This document shows, in pieces, positions 35,818 to 45,113 of a DNA stretch of 64,000 bases; the first letter of the stretch is position 1; each line of letters starts with the position of its first letter. A model generated the notes under the pieces. It was not told where the DNA came from and made no database searches. It worked only from the letters and a program-made list of their open reading frames with translations. The translations under genes were made by a program, and so were the position numbers. Source of the DNA: Flammeovirga aprica JL-4. GTDB taxonomy: Bacteria; Bacteroidota; Bacteroidia; Cytophagales; Flammeovirgaceae. The stretch spans positions 31,684 to 95,683 of the forward strand of contig NZ_JABANE010000022.1 of NCBI RefSeq assembly GCF_012844305.1. Reading direction: 5' to 3'.

Positions 35818-36459
35818 ATGAGTACAAAAGTAGAAACACTAAGAGATTACTCTTACTTTTTAGATTATTTAAAGCACTTAGGAATGCTATTGTTTGCCAT
35901 TAGTATGACTACACCAATATTAGGTTTAGTTGTTTTTGATGTGGAGACAGAAATAGTAGAAGGAGATAAAGTTATAGATTCTCAATTGATTTGGGATAAA
36001 CCTTTTTTACCTTATGTAGCTGGTTTTATCATCTTGGTGATACACTGGTTTAAGTTTGTGGAAGTTCACCACTCTATGAAGAACATCAATTTTAACCATA
36101 TATTGATCACATTTGGTTTCTTTTTCTTGCTATGCTTATACCCTTACTTCGAAATGAATATTGAGTTCACTTCGGACCAACCACATTCAAGAGCAATTTT
36201 TAGCTTGGTTTGGGGTTTACTGGGAATTTTCTCTTTTTGGAAGTTGCATCATGCAAAAAATAATGGAATGCTAAAAGATGAATTATCCAATGAAAGAATC
36301 AAGGTTTTGTCTAATGAAATTCTAGCAGATCCAGTAGTAGCCTTAGTATGTGTTGGGTTGTCTTATGTCTCTTTTTCGGCGTGGTTGATAGGTATGGTAG
36401 CCTTAGTACCCATTGCCAATTATATATTAACAAGAATCAGCATTAAAGCTGGATATTAA
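35818..36459 (+). CDS. Four-to-six-helix membrane protein, weakly TMEM175/DUF1211-like
   Basis: A 213-residue integral membrane protein with helices at about 22-42, 62-80, 94-112, 124-142 and 172-205. The central block (PYVAGFIILVIHWFKFVEVHH, then a polar segment and LITFGFFFLLCLYPYF) resembles TMEM175-like potassium-channel repeats, but the hallmark FSDG motif is not present, so the assignment is tentative. It is translationally close to the deaminase (1 base) and the outer-membrane protein (9 bases), so it belongs to the cluster. It may be a transporter or channel for the pathway. Confidence 0.6.
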   Translation: MSTKVETLRDYSYFLDYLKHLGMLLFAISMTTPILGLVVFDVETEIVEGDKVIDSQLIWDKPFLPYVAGFIILVIHWFKFVEVHHSMKNINFNHILITFGFFFLLCLYPYFEMNIEFTSDQPHSRAIFSLVWGLLGIFSFWKLHHAKNNGMLKDELSNERIKVLSNEILADPVVALVCVGLSYVSFSAWLIGMVALVPIANYILTRISIKAGY

Positions 36460-36468
36460 TTTTACATT

Positions 36469-37212
36469 ATGAAACATCTATTCATCTGTTTATCACTTCT
36501 ACTTTCAACAAATTTCATTTTCGCACAAGAAGAAATTGATGCCTCTAAACCAACCAACTTTTATACACAGTTGTACAATCATTTAGAGTATAACTATTCT
36601 AAAAATGGCCCTGATACTTATGGGTATAGAGCGGAGTTTATGTTTGCACCAAGTGAAGCACATTTAATTTTAGCAGAGCTTCCATTGTTATATAATACAG
36701 GTACAGAAAAAACAGGTATTGGAGATTTCAGAGCAAGATACTTTTACTTGCCTTATAAAAACTATGATAAGTTCCTTGGAGCATTCGGACCATCAGTAGA
36801 CATTTTTGCTCCAACAGGAAATTATGATCATGGCTTAGGAACGGGAGCTTGGTTGGTACAGCCGGGTGTAACGGTAGGGTTGATGATTGCAGATTGGATT
36901 CAGGCGTTTCCGATTCTCTCTTATCAGTACACTTCAAGTCCGGTGATTGAAAGACCTGGCCTTTTCCAAGACCCTCAGCATGGTATCTCATTTCAGGTGA
37001 TTGCACCAATTATTTTGAGTGAAAAAATGTTTTTACAAGTCACTCCCATTTATACCGCAAGCAACCTTGGAATGGAACGAAATGACAGATATATACAAGA
37101 GTTTATTGCTCAATATGCATTATCAGACAAGTTACAGTTGAGTGGATTCTACAGAGGAATCTTCAAAGATGATAATCATACAGCACGCTTGGCCCTTGTT
37201 GTATTCCTTTAA
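36469..37212 (+). CDS. Outer-membrane beta-barrel protein (MetA/transporter-like)
   Basis: A 247-residue protein with a signal peptide (cut after FAQ, about residue 20) followed by alternating amphipathic strands and an aromatic/hydrophobic end (ALVVFL), a typical barrel. Features such as TGIGDFRARYFYL and FGPSVDIFAPTGNYDHGLGTGAW resemble the 'phenol MetA degradation' outer-membrane family, often linked to small-molecule pathways. Probably a passive channel for the cluster's substrate. Family assignment is moderate. Confidence 0.7.
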   Translation: MKHLFICLSLLLSTNFIFAQEEIDASKPTNFYTQLYNHLEYNYSKNGPDTYGYRAEFMFAPSEAHLILAELPLLYNTGTEKTGIGDFRARYFYLPYKNYDKFLGAFGPSVDIFAPTGNYDHGLGTGAWLVQPGVTVGLMIADWIQAFPILSYQYTSSPVIERPGLFQDPQHGISFQVIAPIILSEKMFLQVTPIYTASNLGMERNDRYIQEFIAQYALSDKLQLSGFYRGIFKDDNHTARLALVVFL

Positions 37213-37245
37213 TAAGACATTGAAAAACTATAAAAAATAAAGAAC

Positions 37246-38631
37246 ATGAGTGATATCAAAATGAATCCGTTGTTAAGCGTTAAAGATGGTGATTTATACA
37301 TCGAAGACGTAAATACTGTTGAAATCGCAGAGAAGTTTGGTACTCCTTTGTTTGTAGTATCAGAAAATATTTTAGTGCAAAACTACCTGGCATTCCAGAA
37401 TACATTCCAGCAGTTCTATCCTGAAGGACGCATTCGTGTAATGGCCGCTGTAAAGGCCAATCCTACAGTTGCGGTGAGAAGAGTATTGACACAGGCAGGT
37501 TGTGGTTGTGATACTTTTGGAGCAGGTGAATTAGAAACAGCGATCAGAGGCGGTGTGCCTTATGAAGATATTGCTGTAAATGGTTCTATCAAGTCGGATG
37601 ATATTATCCGTAAAGCCATTGATTTAGGAATTCATATTGTATTAGACAATAAGGATGAATTAGGGGTTTGTGAAAGAATCGCGAAGGAATTAGGAAAAGA
37701 AGCACATGTGATGTTGCGTATCAAGCCTTATATGAAAGACCTTGATGAGCCATCAGATTTCTTCCCTGCCCGTCTGATCCGTGAAATGACACAAACTGTA
37801 AAATACGGTATTCCTACTTCTGAAGTGAGAGAAATGTTACCACAGTTTGCAGATTGCCCTAATGTAAAATTAGTGGGTGTGCATACACATGCAGGCCGTC
37901 ACTCTAAGAAACCTATTTTCTGGCAGTCATTAGTACAGTCGGTTGTAGATATGATCAAAGAAATTCATGATGGTGTGGGTAATAACTGGTCGCCTTCTAT
38001 TGTTTCTGTTGGTGGTGGTTTCCCTGCCGAAATGGACAAAGAAAGCCGTGTGGCAGTGACAGATTATGAAACACCTCACTTAGAAGATTTCGCGAAAGTA
38101 ATTACAGAAACATTCAGAAATGGTATGAAAGGTATCGGCCTTTCTTCTGATGGTGTAATTCTTGAGATCGAGCCAGGTCGTGCAATGTATAACGAAAGTG
38201 GTATTCACTTATTCAAGGTGCATAACATGAAGCACGAAACAGCCAACGGAATGGATTACCAATGGGCTGAAACAGATACTTCTGAGACGTTCTTGAGTAT
38301 TGGTGGTTTGAATGTTGTTCCTCCATTTGATTTGGTGGCTTGTAATAAAGCGGACAAGAAATATGACACTCCTGTTGACGTAGTGGGTATCACTTGTAAC
38401 TATGATTGCTTGGCAGAGCAATACAAAATGCCTCAATTGGCGAAAGGAGATACCTTGGCTTTCTTAAACACAGGTTCTTACATTGAGCCTTACACTTGTA
38501 ACTTTAATGCACTTCCTAGACCAGGAATGGTGATGGTAAAAGGTGATAGTGTGGAGTGGGTAAAAAGACCTGAAACACAAGAAGAAGTATTCTCAAGACA
38601 CGTTGTTCCTGAGCGTTTGAAAGATATTTAA
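37246..38631 (+). CDS. Fold-III PLP decarboxylase (Orn/DAP/Arg type 2)
   Basis: A 461-residue PLP enzyme of the group-IV decarboxylase family (lysA/ornithine/arginine-like). PLP lysine is Lys70 in AAVKANP, the glycine loop is SVGGGFPAE, the phosphate site is EIEPGRAM, and the substrate-side Cys-containing segment is GITCNYDCLAEQY. It is longer than lysA (about 420), with an insert near 330-350. Candidate reactions are decarboxylation of ornithine-, lysine-, arginine- or DAP-like amino acids, or a D-amino-acid variant. Beside a ureohydrolase, a route arginine-like substrate to polyamine or the reverse is natural, but the substrate cannot be read from sequence. It lies 33 bases after the barrel gene. 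Confidence 0.85.
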   Translation: MSDIKMNPLLSVKDGDLYIEDVNTVEIAEKFGTPLFVVSENILVQNYLAFQNTFQQFYPEGRIRVMAAVKANPTVAVRRVLTQAGCGCDTFGAGELETAIRGGVPYEDIAVNGSIKSDDIIRKAIDLGIHIVLDNKDELGVCERIAKELGKEAHVMLRIKPYMKDLDEPSDFFPARLIREMTQTVKYGIPTSEVREMLPQFADCPNVKLVGVHTHAGRHSKKPIFWQSLVQSVVDMIKEIHDGVGNNWSPSIVSVGGGFPAEMDKESRVAVTDYETPHLEDFAKVITETFRNGMKGIGLSSDGVILEIEPGRAMYNESGIHLFKVHNMKHETANGMDYQWAETDTSETFLSIGGLNVVPPFDLVACNKADKKYDTPVDVVGITCNYDCLAEQYKMPQLAKGDTLAFLNTGSYIEPYTCNFNALPRPGMVMVKGDSVEWVKRPETQEEVFSRHVVPERLKDI

Positions 38632-38663
38632 TTACATAGTTTTAAAAAGACCATGTTGTGATC

Positions 38664-38691
38664 CGTGAGCCACAATACTTTGTGGCTCACG
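38664..38691. repeat. Perfect 12-bp hairpin in the cluster
   Basis: CGTGAGCCACAA (38664-38675), loop tact, TTGTGGCTCACG (38680-38691), between the decarboxylase and the PHP hydrolase. There is no T-run, so it may be an attenuator, mRNA-stability hairpin or small palindromic repeat rather than a terminator. Confidence 0.6.
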
Positions 38692-38734
38692 AACCACCTT
38701 CAATCAAAACTCTATATTGATTACTAAGAAGAGA

Positions 38735-40852
38735 ATGAAAAAATTACTACTAAGTTTTTGCTTGCTTTTTACTTTACCATTGATGTTAACCGCTCATCAG
38801 CCTGATAATGCTTCAGGAACTTTTGAGCTGGATTGGCATACGCATCAGATTGATAGAACCATTGCTACAGGTGTTTTTCAAACCATGGGATTGAGGGTAG
38901 ATAATGACCCTTCAAGAGCAGGAGTAAAAGAAGTTGGCGGAGAAAAAATCCTTTATGGCATTGCTTTGGGGTTTAGTGTAGATGATCAGTTTGCTTTTGA
39001 TATTGATCAGAAAGTAAAAGTGACAGTGGAGTTGGATGCTAGTAATCTGACAGAGTTTTTCTATGCTTATGATAGAAACGGTGTGGTGGAATCAGTACAT
39101 AGAGTAGAAATTGCTGAAGGTACTAAAGGGTTTCAGAAATATGAGTTTGTATTAGAAAGAGCCCGTTTTGCCAACAGGGGGTATAGTAAAACAGATTTTG
39201 CTCTTTCGGCAGGGTTGGATATGTCGAATAAGCTCCTTTTTATTCGTGATATCAAATTTGAATTAATAGGAGAAACAGCCAAAAAAAATGCTAGCGGTAA
39301 CTTACAGTTAAGCCTATTTGAAAAGAAATTGAAAGAAAGAGTAGCAGCACAGATTGGGTTGTATGATGCTACAGGCAGAATGCCACTTCCAACAGAAAGT
39401 GCTATTGAGCTACAGTTCTTTGAAACAAAAGTAAGATCTGTTGAGATCAGAGAAGAATTGGATCAAGTGTACTGGCCAAGTGATAATCATTATACGATGT
39501 ACATTGATGGTTTTTATCAAGCCAATATTCCGGCAGGAAAGTACACTTTGATTGTAATGAAAGGACCGGAGTATCCTATTCTTCAAAAAGAAATAGAAAT
39601 CAAAGCAGGAAAAAATAATCCTATAGATATACAAATAGAACATGTACTGGATATGCCCAAAAAAGGCTGGTATTCAGGAGATGTTCACAATCACTTCTCA
39701 AGAAGAAATGCAACAGCGAATCCGAATCAGATAGCACATGCAAGAGCGGCTGATTTACACATGCATTGGTTGTATGCCTTAGGCAACTCAGTCACCACCC
39801 ATTTTGATCAATATGCGTGGGGCAAAGAGGGACAGTACAAAGAGAAAGACTATTTTATCGCATCAGGACAGGAAGATCCAAGAACTGATTTTCTAGGACA
39901 TGTTTTAGCGATGGGGCATGATGAGTTTGTACGCTATCCGAATGAGTATTTCCATTATGATAAAGTATCAAAAGAAGTGCATAAACAAGGTGGCGTTTTT
40001 GGAGTGGCTCATATGGATTTTGCTCAATTCCAACAGAATATTGCTTTAGCGATGCTGGCTCCAGAAAACGAAGTGGACTTTGTAGAGATATTCCAATATC
40101 ACTCTTTGAACTTAAATGACTGGTACGCCTTTTTGAATTTGGGTTTCAAATTAAGTGCAGCTGCAGGTTCTGATTGGCCTTATATGTCATTGCCAGGAGC
40201 GGTGAGAACCTTTGTGAAAGTAGATGGAGAATTTACTCCAGATGCATGGAACAAGGCATTGAAAGATGGAAAATCATTTGTTTCCAATGGGCCGATGATT
40301 GACTTCAATGTCAATGGTCAAGATATAGGTTCCACGCTTCAAGTAAAGAAAGGTGAAACATTGAGCATTAAGGCAAAAGGTTATATCGTGCCGAGTTGGG
40401 ATTTACTGCAATACGCCAGCATCATTGTCAATGGTGATGTGGTGAAAGAAATCAAATTAGAAAAAGGGCAGAAAGAAGTGCCTATAGAATTGGAATTGCC
40501 AGCGGATAAAAGCTGTTGGATAGCGGTGAAAGTACATGGAGAAAAATCGCATGACATTGTTTTTCAAAGTGATTTCACTAAACGAATACAGGCACATACT
40601 TCACCCATTTATATAGAGGTGGATGGACAGCCTACTTGGTCCAAAGAAAAGGCACCTCAAATCATCGATATGCTTTTGGAAAGATTGGAACAAGTAAAGG
40701 AAATGAAGTATGAAAGACACGACAATGAGGCATGGGAAAGTCCAGACAGAACAGAAGAAATGCTGGATGCTTTCCGTCCTTATCTGAGAACGTGGATTGA
40801 TCAGACAAAAGAATATTACATCAATAGAAAAAAAGAAATTGTGAGACCATAA
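38735..40852 (+). CDS. CehA/McbA-type PHP-fold metallohydrolase, secreted
   Basis: A 705-residue protein. Start ATG 38735 begins the signal peptide (KKLLLSFCLLFTLPLM, cut near residue 20); the TTG at 38717 is a spurious extension. An N-terminal beta-rich part (about 25-290) precedes the PHP-like domain: metal-binding YSGDVHNHFSRRN (near 312-324), LHMHWLYALGNS, VFGVAHMDFAQF, and SAAAGSDWPY. In the CehA/McbA family these bind metals and hydrolyse phosphoester or carbamate bonds (carbaryl hydrolase is a named member). Likely acts in the periplasm on the imported compound. The next ATG is 13 bases after the stop. Confidence 0.8.
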   Translation: MKKLLLSFCLLFTLPLMLTAHQPDNASGTFELDWHTHQIDRTIATGVFQTMGLRVDNDPSRAGVKEVGGEKILYGIALGFSVDDQFAFDIDQKVKVTVELDASNLTEFFYAYDRNGVVESVHRVEIAEGTKGFQKYEFVLERARFANRGYSKTDFALSAGLDMSNKLLFIRDIKFELIGETAKKNASGNLQLSLFEKKLKERVAAQIGLYDATGRMPLPTESAIELQFFETKVRSVEIREELDQVYWPSDNHYTMYIDGFYQANIPAGKYTLIVMKGPEYPILQKEIEIKAGKNNPIDIQIEHVLDMPKKGWYSGDVHNHFSRRNATANPNQIAHARAADLHMHWLYALGNSVTTHFDQYAWGKEGQYKEKDYFIASGQEDPRTDFLGHVLAMGHDEFVRYPNEYFHYDKVSKEVHKQGGVFGVAHMDFAQFQQNIALAMLAPENEVDFVEIFQYHSLNLNDWYAFLNLGFKLSAAAGSDWPYMSLPGAVRTFVKVDGEFTPDAWNKALKDGKSFVSNGPMIDFNVNGQDIGSTLQVKKGETLSIKAKGYIVPSWDLLQYASIIVNGDVVKEIKLEKGQKEVPIELELPADKSCWIAVKVHGEKSHDIVFQSDFTKRIQAHTSPIYIEVDGQPTWSKEKAPQIIDMLLERLEQVKEMKYERHDNEAWESPDRTEEMLDAFRPYLRTWIDQTKEYYINRKKEIVRP

Positions 40853-40865
40853 ATAGACTAAACAA

Positions 40866-42512
40866 ATGAGTACGCAAGAAAAAATGAACTGGAAACCGTT
40901 AATCGTAATCATCCTCTCGATGGTGATGATGTACATTACATCTTTTAGTATTAACGTATTGATTGGACCGATTGTGCAGGAATTGAATTGGTCAGTTTCG
41001 GGATTGCAGATGGTGATTGTTTCTGCTTCTTTGATAGCAGGAACATTGATGGTGACCGCCGGAAGATTAGGAGATAAAATAGGAAAGAAAAAGGTCTTTT
41101 TAGTAGGATCTATAATTTATACAGTTGGTTTGACGATTGTGGTACTAGCACCAAACTCTACCATTTTCAGTATTGCTTGGGCGTTGATCTGGCCTTTCGG
41201 AATGGTATTGATTATACCTACTTCCATTGCCATTATCATGTATTTTTATGAAGGATCACAACGTGCAATGGCCTTTGGTATTTATGGGGCGGTATTGTCG
41301 ATTGTATCGGCTGTAGCACCTGTAGTCGTTGGTTATTTAGCCTCAATTGTTTCATGGAGAATTGCATTAGGGTTATCTCCGGCATTTGGTGTATTGACGA
41401 TTATTGCAGCGTTTACATTGCCAGAAACAGAAAAAGACCCATCTATCAAAATTGATATTCCTTCAGTATTTTTATCAGTGATTGCTTTCGGAACATTTTT
41501 GATTGCCACAACTATGGCATCACAATATGGATGGTTGATGGAGAAAAGACCATTTGAAATTGGAGGTTCAGTGATCCCATTAGGAGGATTGTCGATTGTT
41601 CCTGTGATGTATTTGATTGCTGTGGTATTGTTGGTTATTTTCTTCAAGAGAGGAGCGACATTAACAGCTAAAGGAGAAACACCATTATTGAGTGCATCTA
41701 TTTTGAAAAACATTCCATTTACGATTGGAATGACAATCCAAGCACTACTTTACTTCCTGATAGCAGCCGTATTATTTACAGTGTCAGTGTTTGTACAGTC
41801 TGCAGCAGGATTAGATTCCTTTGATACTGCATTGACTACATTACCGATCTCCATCAGTGTGGCAGCAGCGGCATTCTTTACAGCTAACTTAGGAAGTAAA
41901 ATTTCTCCAAAGCTAATTACCATAGTTGGTTTTGTAATTGTACTAGTAGGGACTTATCTGATTACACAGCAAATTTCTGTAGATATGACACCATTCACCA
42001 CAATGACGGGATCGTTAGTATTCGGTACAGGTTGCGGATTGGTGATGGCTCAAATTGCTACTTTAACCATGATCAAAGTACCCTCAGAGCAAGATGGAGA
42101 GGCTTCAGGGCTTTCTGAAACAATGAAGGAGATTGTAGGGCAGGGTTTTGCCATTGCTTTTGCCGGATCTATCCTTTTTGGAGCCGTTTATTCAAACATG
42201 GTAGATGGGTATGAAGCAACGGAAGACATTCAATTGACTTCAAAAGACAAAGAGGAAATTGTGATAGAGTTGGAAGATACTTTCATGGAAATTACTCCTG
42301 AGCAAGAAAAAGCTTGGGTAGCGGAACAATTACCAACAAAAACAAAAGAAACTTACCAAGAGATTGTAAATACATCATCTGAAAAAGCATTTAGACATAC
42401 CTTCTGGATTGTCAGTATTTTCACCGTCATCTCATTGCTCTTAAGTTTTTTCTTACCGGGAATGAAACTAGGAAACCCAGAAGAAGAAGTAACAGACGAA
42501 GTGACTGCTTAA
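40866..42512 (+). CDS. MFS transporter, DHA2 (14-helix) type
   Basis: A 548-residue major-facilitator transporter of the EmrB/QacA type: about 14 hydrophobic helices, the loop 2-3 motif GRLGDKIGKKKVF (near 60-72), and an extended polar segment near 460-510 before the last helix (TFWIVSIFTVISLLLSFFLP). DHA2 members export drugs or small molecules; some import. In this cluster it is the obvious cytoplasmic-membrane carrier. Start ATG 40866. Confidence 0.9.
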   Translation: MSTQEKMNWKPLIVIILSMVMMYITSFSINVLIGPIVQELNWSVSGLQMVIVSASLIAGTLMVTAGRLGDKIGKKKVFLVGSIIYTVGLTIVVLAPNSTIFSIAWALIWPFGMVLIIPTSIAIIMYFYEGSQRAMAFGIYGAVLSIVSAVAPVVVGYLASIVSWRIALGLSPAFGVLTIIAAFTLPETEKDPSIKIDIPSVFLSVIAFGTFLIATTMASQYGWLMEKRPFEIGGSVIPLGGLSIVPVMYLIAVVLLVIFFKRGATLTAKGETPLLSASILKNIPFTIGMTIQALLYFLIAAVLFTVSVFVQSAAGLDSFDTALTTLPISISVAAAAFFTANLGSKISPKLITIVGFVIVLVGTYLITQQISVDMTPFTTMTGSLVFGTGCGLVMAQIATLTMIKVPSEQDGEASGLSETMKEIVGQGFAIAFAGSILFGAVYSNMVDGYEATEDIQLTSKDKEEIVIELEDTFMEITPEQEKAWVAEQLPTKTKETYQEIVNTSSEKAFRHTFWIVSIFTVISLLLSFFLPGMKLGNPEEEVTDEVTA

Positions 42513-42530
42513 ACTATCATAGTTCATAGT

Positions 42531-42558
42531 GTGCACCATAATATTCTTTATGGTGCAC
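42531..42558. repeat. Perfect 11-bp hairpin GTGCACCATAA
   Basis: GTGCACCATAA (42531-42541) with its complement at 42548-42558, loop tattct. The GTGCACCATA arm recurs at 49037 and in the element at 50518-50653. No T-run follows, so it is a repeat-family member more than a terminator. Confidence 0.6.
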
Positions 42559-42594
42559 TTCATATATCTTATTCATTCATAAAAAAACAGACAG

Positions 42595-42801
42595 ATGAAA
42601 ACATTTAAAGGCGTATCTATCATAGATACTGATGGCAAGAAAAAAGACTTTATCATTGGAGAAGCATTTCTTGGAGATGAAACAAGAACAATAGAGGAAG
42701 TTTATGTAGAAGACTGGCATCAATATCCTTTGGTGGTAGTGAAAACAAGTTTGGGTGAACAGCATTTTGCGGATGTGAAATATGAGATTATTTACGGTTA
42801 A
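42595..42801 (+). CDS. Small protein of unknown function (68 aa)
   Basis: A 68-residue, mostly beta-type cytoplasmic protein (FKGVSIIDTDGKKKDF, VVVKTSLGEQ). I do not recognise a family. It lies inside the co-directional cluster between the transporter (82 bases away) and the second NAD kinase (51 bases), which supports it being real. Its charge balance and codon use look like the neighbours. Confidence 0.6.
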   Translation: MKTFKGVSIIDTDGKKKDFIIGEAFLGDETRTIEEVYVEDWHQYPLVVVKTSLGEQHFADVKYEIIYG

Positions 42802-42852
42802 GTAACTTTCCTGTCTTCAACTTTATTCAATCAGAACATTAACTGACCTATT

Positions 42853-43623
42853 ATGAAATATCAGAAATTAGCGTTTTTAAAATCAGGTAGCCCTAAATCT
42901 GAAGAGGCTTATCAACTATTGCTTTCAAAATATGAAAACCACGCACCTGAAGATGCTGATGTAATTGTAGCATTAGGGGGAGACGGCTTTTTGTTGCAAG
43001 TACTGCATACATATCCGCATTTAGATATCCCTATTTTTGGGATGAACAGAGGTACTTTGGGTTTCCTTCTGAATGAATACAAAGAGGACGTAGATCTTTT
43101 AGAACGAATTAACCACTCTAAAGACATTCACTTATGTCCAATTTCTGTTGATATTGAAGACGACCAAGGAGAACATTATCATTACAAAGCCTACAATGAA
43201 GTTTCTGTGATCCGTTATTCGGGTCAAAGTGCCAATTTGAAGATTGCAGTCAATGGGAAAACAATGCTGGAAGCTTTGCATGCTGATGGTGTTTTAGTCT
43301 CTACACCGGCAGGGAGTACGGCTTATAACTTTTCAGCGCATGGACCTATTATTCCATTAAATTCTAATCTTTTGGCTTTGACTCCTGTCAGTCCATTTAG
43401 ACCAAGAAGATGGAAAGGAGCATTGCTTCCAGATGATGTAAACATTGAGATTACAAATTTAGATCCTGTCAAAAGACCAATCGGTGCTGCAGCGGATTCT
43501 AAGGAAGTGAAGAATGCTGTACATGCTAAAGTATGGCAGGACAAAAACGATATGAGACATTTATTATTTGATCAAGATCAATCGTTGGAAGAGCGTATTT
43601 TGATCGAACAGTTTAACGTTTAG
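42853..43623 (+). CDS. Second NAD kinase (short form)
   Basis: A 256-residue NAD kinase: GGDGFLL (42-48), FGMNRGTLGFLLNEY (62-76), YNEVSVIR, and STPAGSTAYN near 150. It differs clearly from the 295-residue enzyme at 5874 and has the GMNRG...NEY form seen in short alphaproteobacterial-type enzymes. It lies 4 bases ahead of the porin gene inside the metabolic cluster. Two NAD kinases in one window suggest the cluster brings its own NADP supply for its reductases; that is inference. Confidence 0.93.
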   Translation: MKYQKLAFLKSGSPKSEEAYQLLLSKYENHAPEDADVIVALGGDGFLLQVLHTYPHLDIPIFGMNRGTLGFLLNEYKEDVDLLERINHSKDIHLCPISVDIEDDQGEHYHYKAYNEVSVIRYSGQSANLKIAVNGKTMLEALHADGVLVSTPAGSTAYNFSAHGPIIPLNSNLLALTPVSPFRPRRWKGALLPDDVNIEITNLDPVKRPIGAAADSKEVKNAVHAKVWQDKNDMRHLLFDQDQSLEERILIEQFNV

Positions 43624-43626
43624 AGT

Positions 43627-45093
43627 ATGTCGAGATTACTGAAGTATTCAAGCTTATTGTTGATGCTTTTGTTGATTGAAGTGACTGCAATAGGGCAGGA
43701 ACTTGAGACCGTTTTTCCAGTTCCTTCTTATGCTGATAGAAGGTACAAAGAAGTATGGAAGTTAGAAGAGTGGTCCGACCGTGATGCAAGGGCACAAGAT
43801 TGGTCAGATAAGATTAAGAATGTACCATTGTCCAGAGATAAGAAAATTTGGGCTTCTTTTGGAGGTCAGGTGCGAGTGCGTTATATGCCTACAGTAAATG
43901 AGGAGTTCTTACCACAAAACTCTGGCTTGTTTACATTGCGTTTGCGATCTCATGCTGATATACATTTTGGAGATAACTTTAGGGTCTTTGCAGAAGGAAT
44001 CTATTCTAACACTACAAAGGACAATTCGGAAAGGCTTGGGGCAGGAACGCCTGTTACTAAAGGAGCATTTCTAAATCTTTTTGCGGAGTATAAATTCAAT
44101 CTTTATAAAAGAACAGAGTTAGGTGTTTGGGCAGGTAGAAGAGAGTTGCAAGCAGGGCATGAGCGATTGTTATCACCCGGAAACTGGTTGATCACACGAC
44201 GTACTTTTGATGGTGCTGGTTTTTTTCTAGGGAATGAAAACAATAAGTTTATCGGCTTTGTATCAAAACCAGTCATTCCTGTTCCAGATGGGTATACGAC
44301 TAGAGATGAGAACACAACATTTTGGGGTTTGAGGTATGAAAGCCATGATGTTGCTTACAATTCTCATGCAGGTTTCGGCGTGCCGAGCTGGTCTTCCTTC
44401 AGTAAAACTTATTTTGAGCCGTATATCTATGGATTACACCGTCAGAATGCCGTTTATGAAGAAGGCATAGCCGATGAAAACCGTTATACCGTTGGTTTCT
44501 TACTTTCAGGACCTATTCAACGAGTTTTTAATTATGAAGTAGAAGCCATGTATCAGTTTGGTACATTTGGTGATAAAAATATCAGTGCCTATTCTATTAC
44601 TACAGAGTTTGGAGTCAGTTTTCCAAAAGTAGCCTTACAACCTCATGTATGGTTGGGATTTGATTATTCATCTGGAGATCAAAATAAAGGGGATGGTACA
44701 CTCAATACTTTTAATCCATTATTTCCACAAGTCGCTCAATTTTTCGGCGAACATGGTGCAATGGATAGAAAAAACTTAACATCCTTCTCAGCTAATGTTG
44801 ATTTTACTGTTTACAAAATGGTAAAAACGCGTTTGACGTATTGGAACTTTATGCGTTCGAGTTTAAATGATGCAGTCTATAATACCTCAAATGGTATATT
44901 GAGAAGTGGTGAATCAAACTCAAGAGATCTAGGTGATTCCTTCCAGGTTTCAACAATCATTTCTCTTAATCGACATTGGGAAATATGTGCTACGTATAAC
45001 CTTTGGGCACCTGGTCAATATTTTTGGGATACCCAAACAGGGAAAGCACACAATCAACACTTTTTTATGATCACCACACAGTTTACTTTTTAA
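43627..45093 (+). CDS. Outer-membrane porin, alginate-export (AlgE) family
   Basis: A 488-residue barrel with a signal peptide cut near IGQ (residue 22). The first mature part has a Trp-rich segment (VWKLEEWSDRDARAQDW), then long antiparallel strands (RYMPTVNEEF, FRVFAEGIYSN, YKRTELGVWAGRRELQ, GNWLITRRTFDG) and a C-terminal Phe. The pattern matches Alginate_exp domain proteins, which in Bacteroidota act as porins or outer-membrane exporters for diverse anions and are not necessarily for alginate. It begins 3 bases after NAD kinase 2. Confidence 0.85.
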   Translation: MSRLLKYSSLLLMLLLIEVTAIGQELETVFPVPSYADRRYKEVWKLEEWSDRDARAQDWSDKIKNVPLSRDKKIWASFGGQVRVRYMPTVNEEFLPQNSGLFTLRLRSHADIHFGDNFRVFAEGIYSNTTKDNSERLGAGTPVTKGAFLNLFAEYKFNLYKRTELGVWAGRRELQAGHERLLSPGNWLITRRTFDGAGFFLGNENNKFIGFVSKPVIPVPDGYTTRDENTTFWGLRYESHDVAYNSHAGFGVPSWSSFSKTYFEPYIYGLHRQNAVYEEGIADENRYTVGFLLSGPIQRVFNYEVEAMYQFGTFGDKNISAYSITTEFGVSFPKVALQPHVWLGFDYSSGDQNKGDGTLNTFNPLFPQVAQFFGEHGAMDRKNLTSFSANVDFTVYKMVKTRLTYWNFMRSSLNDAVYNTSNGILRSGESNSRDLGDSFQVSTIISLNRHWEICATYNLWAPGQYFWDTQTGKAHNQHFFMITTQFTF

Positions 45094-45113
45094 TCAAAAT
45101 AATCTATAGTATA

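Noticed and set aside
38717..38734. TTG start for the PHP hydrolase
   Set aside because: The ATG at 38735 begins directly with a signal peptide; the extension would spoil it.
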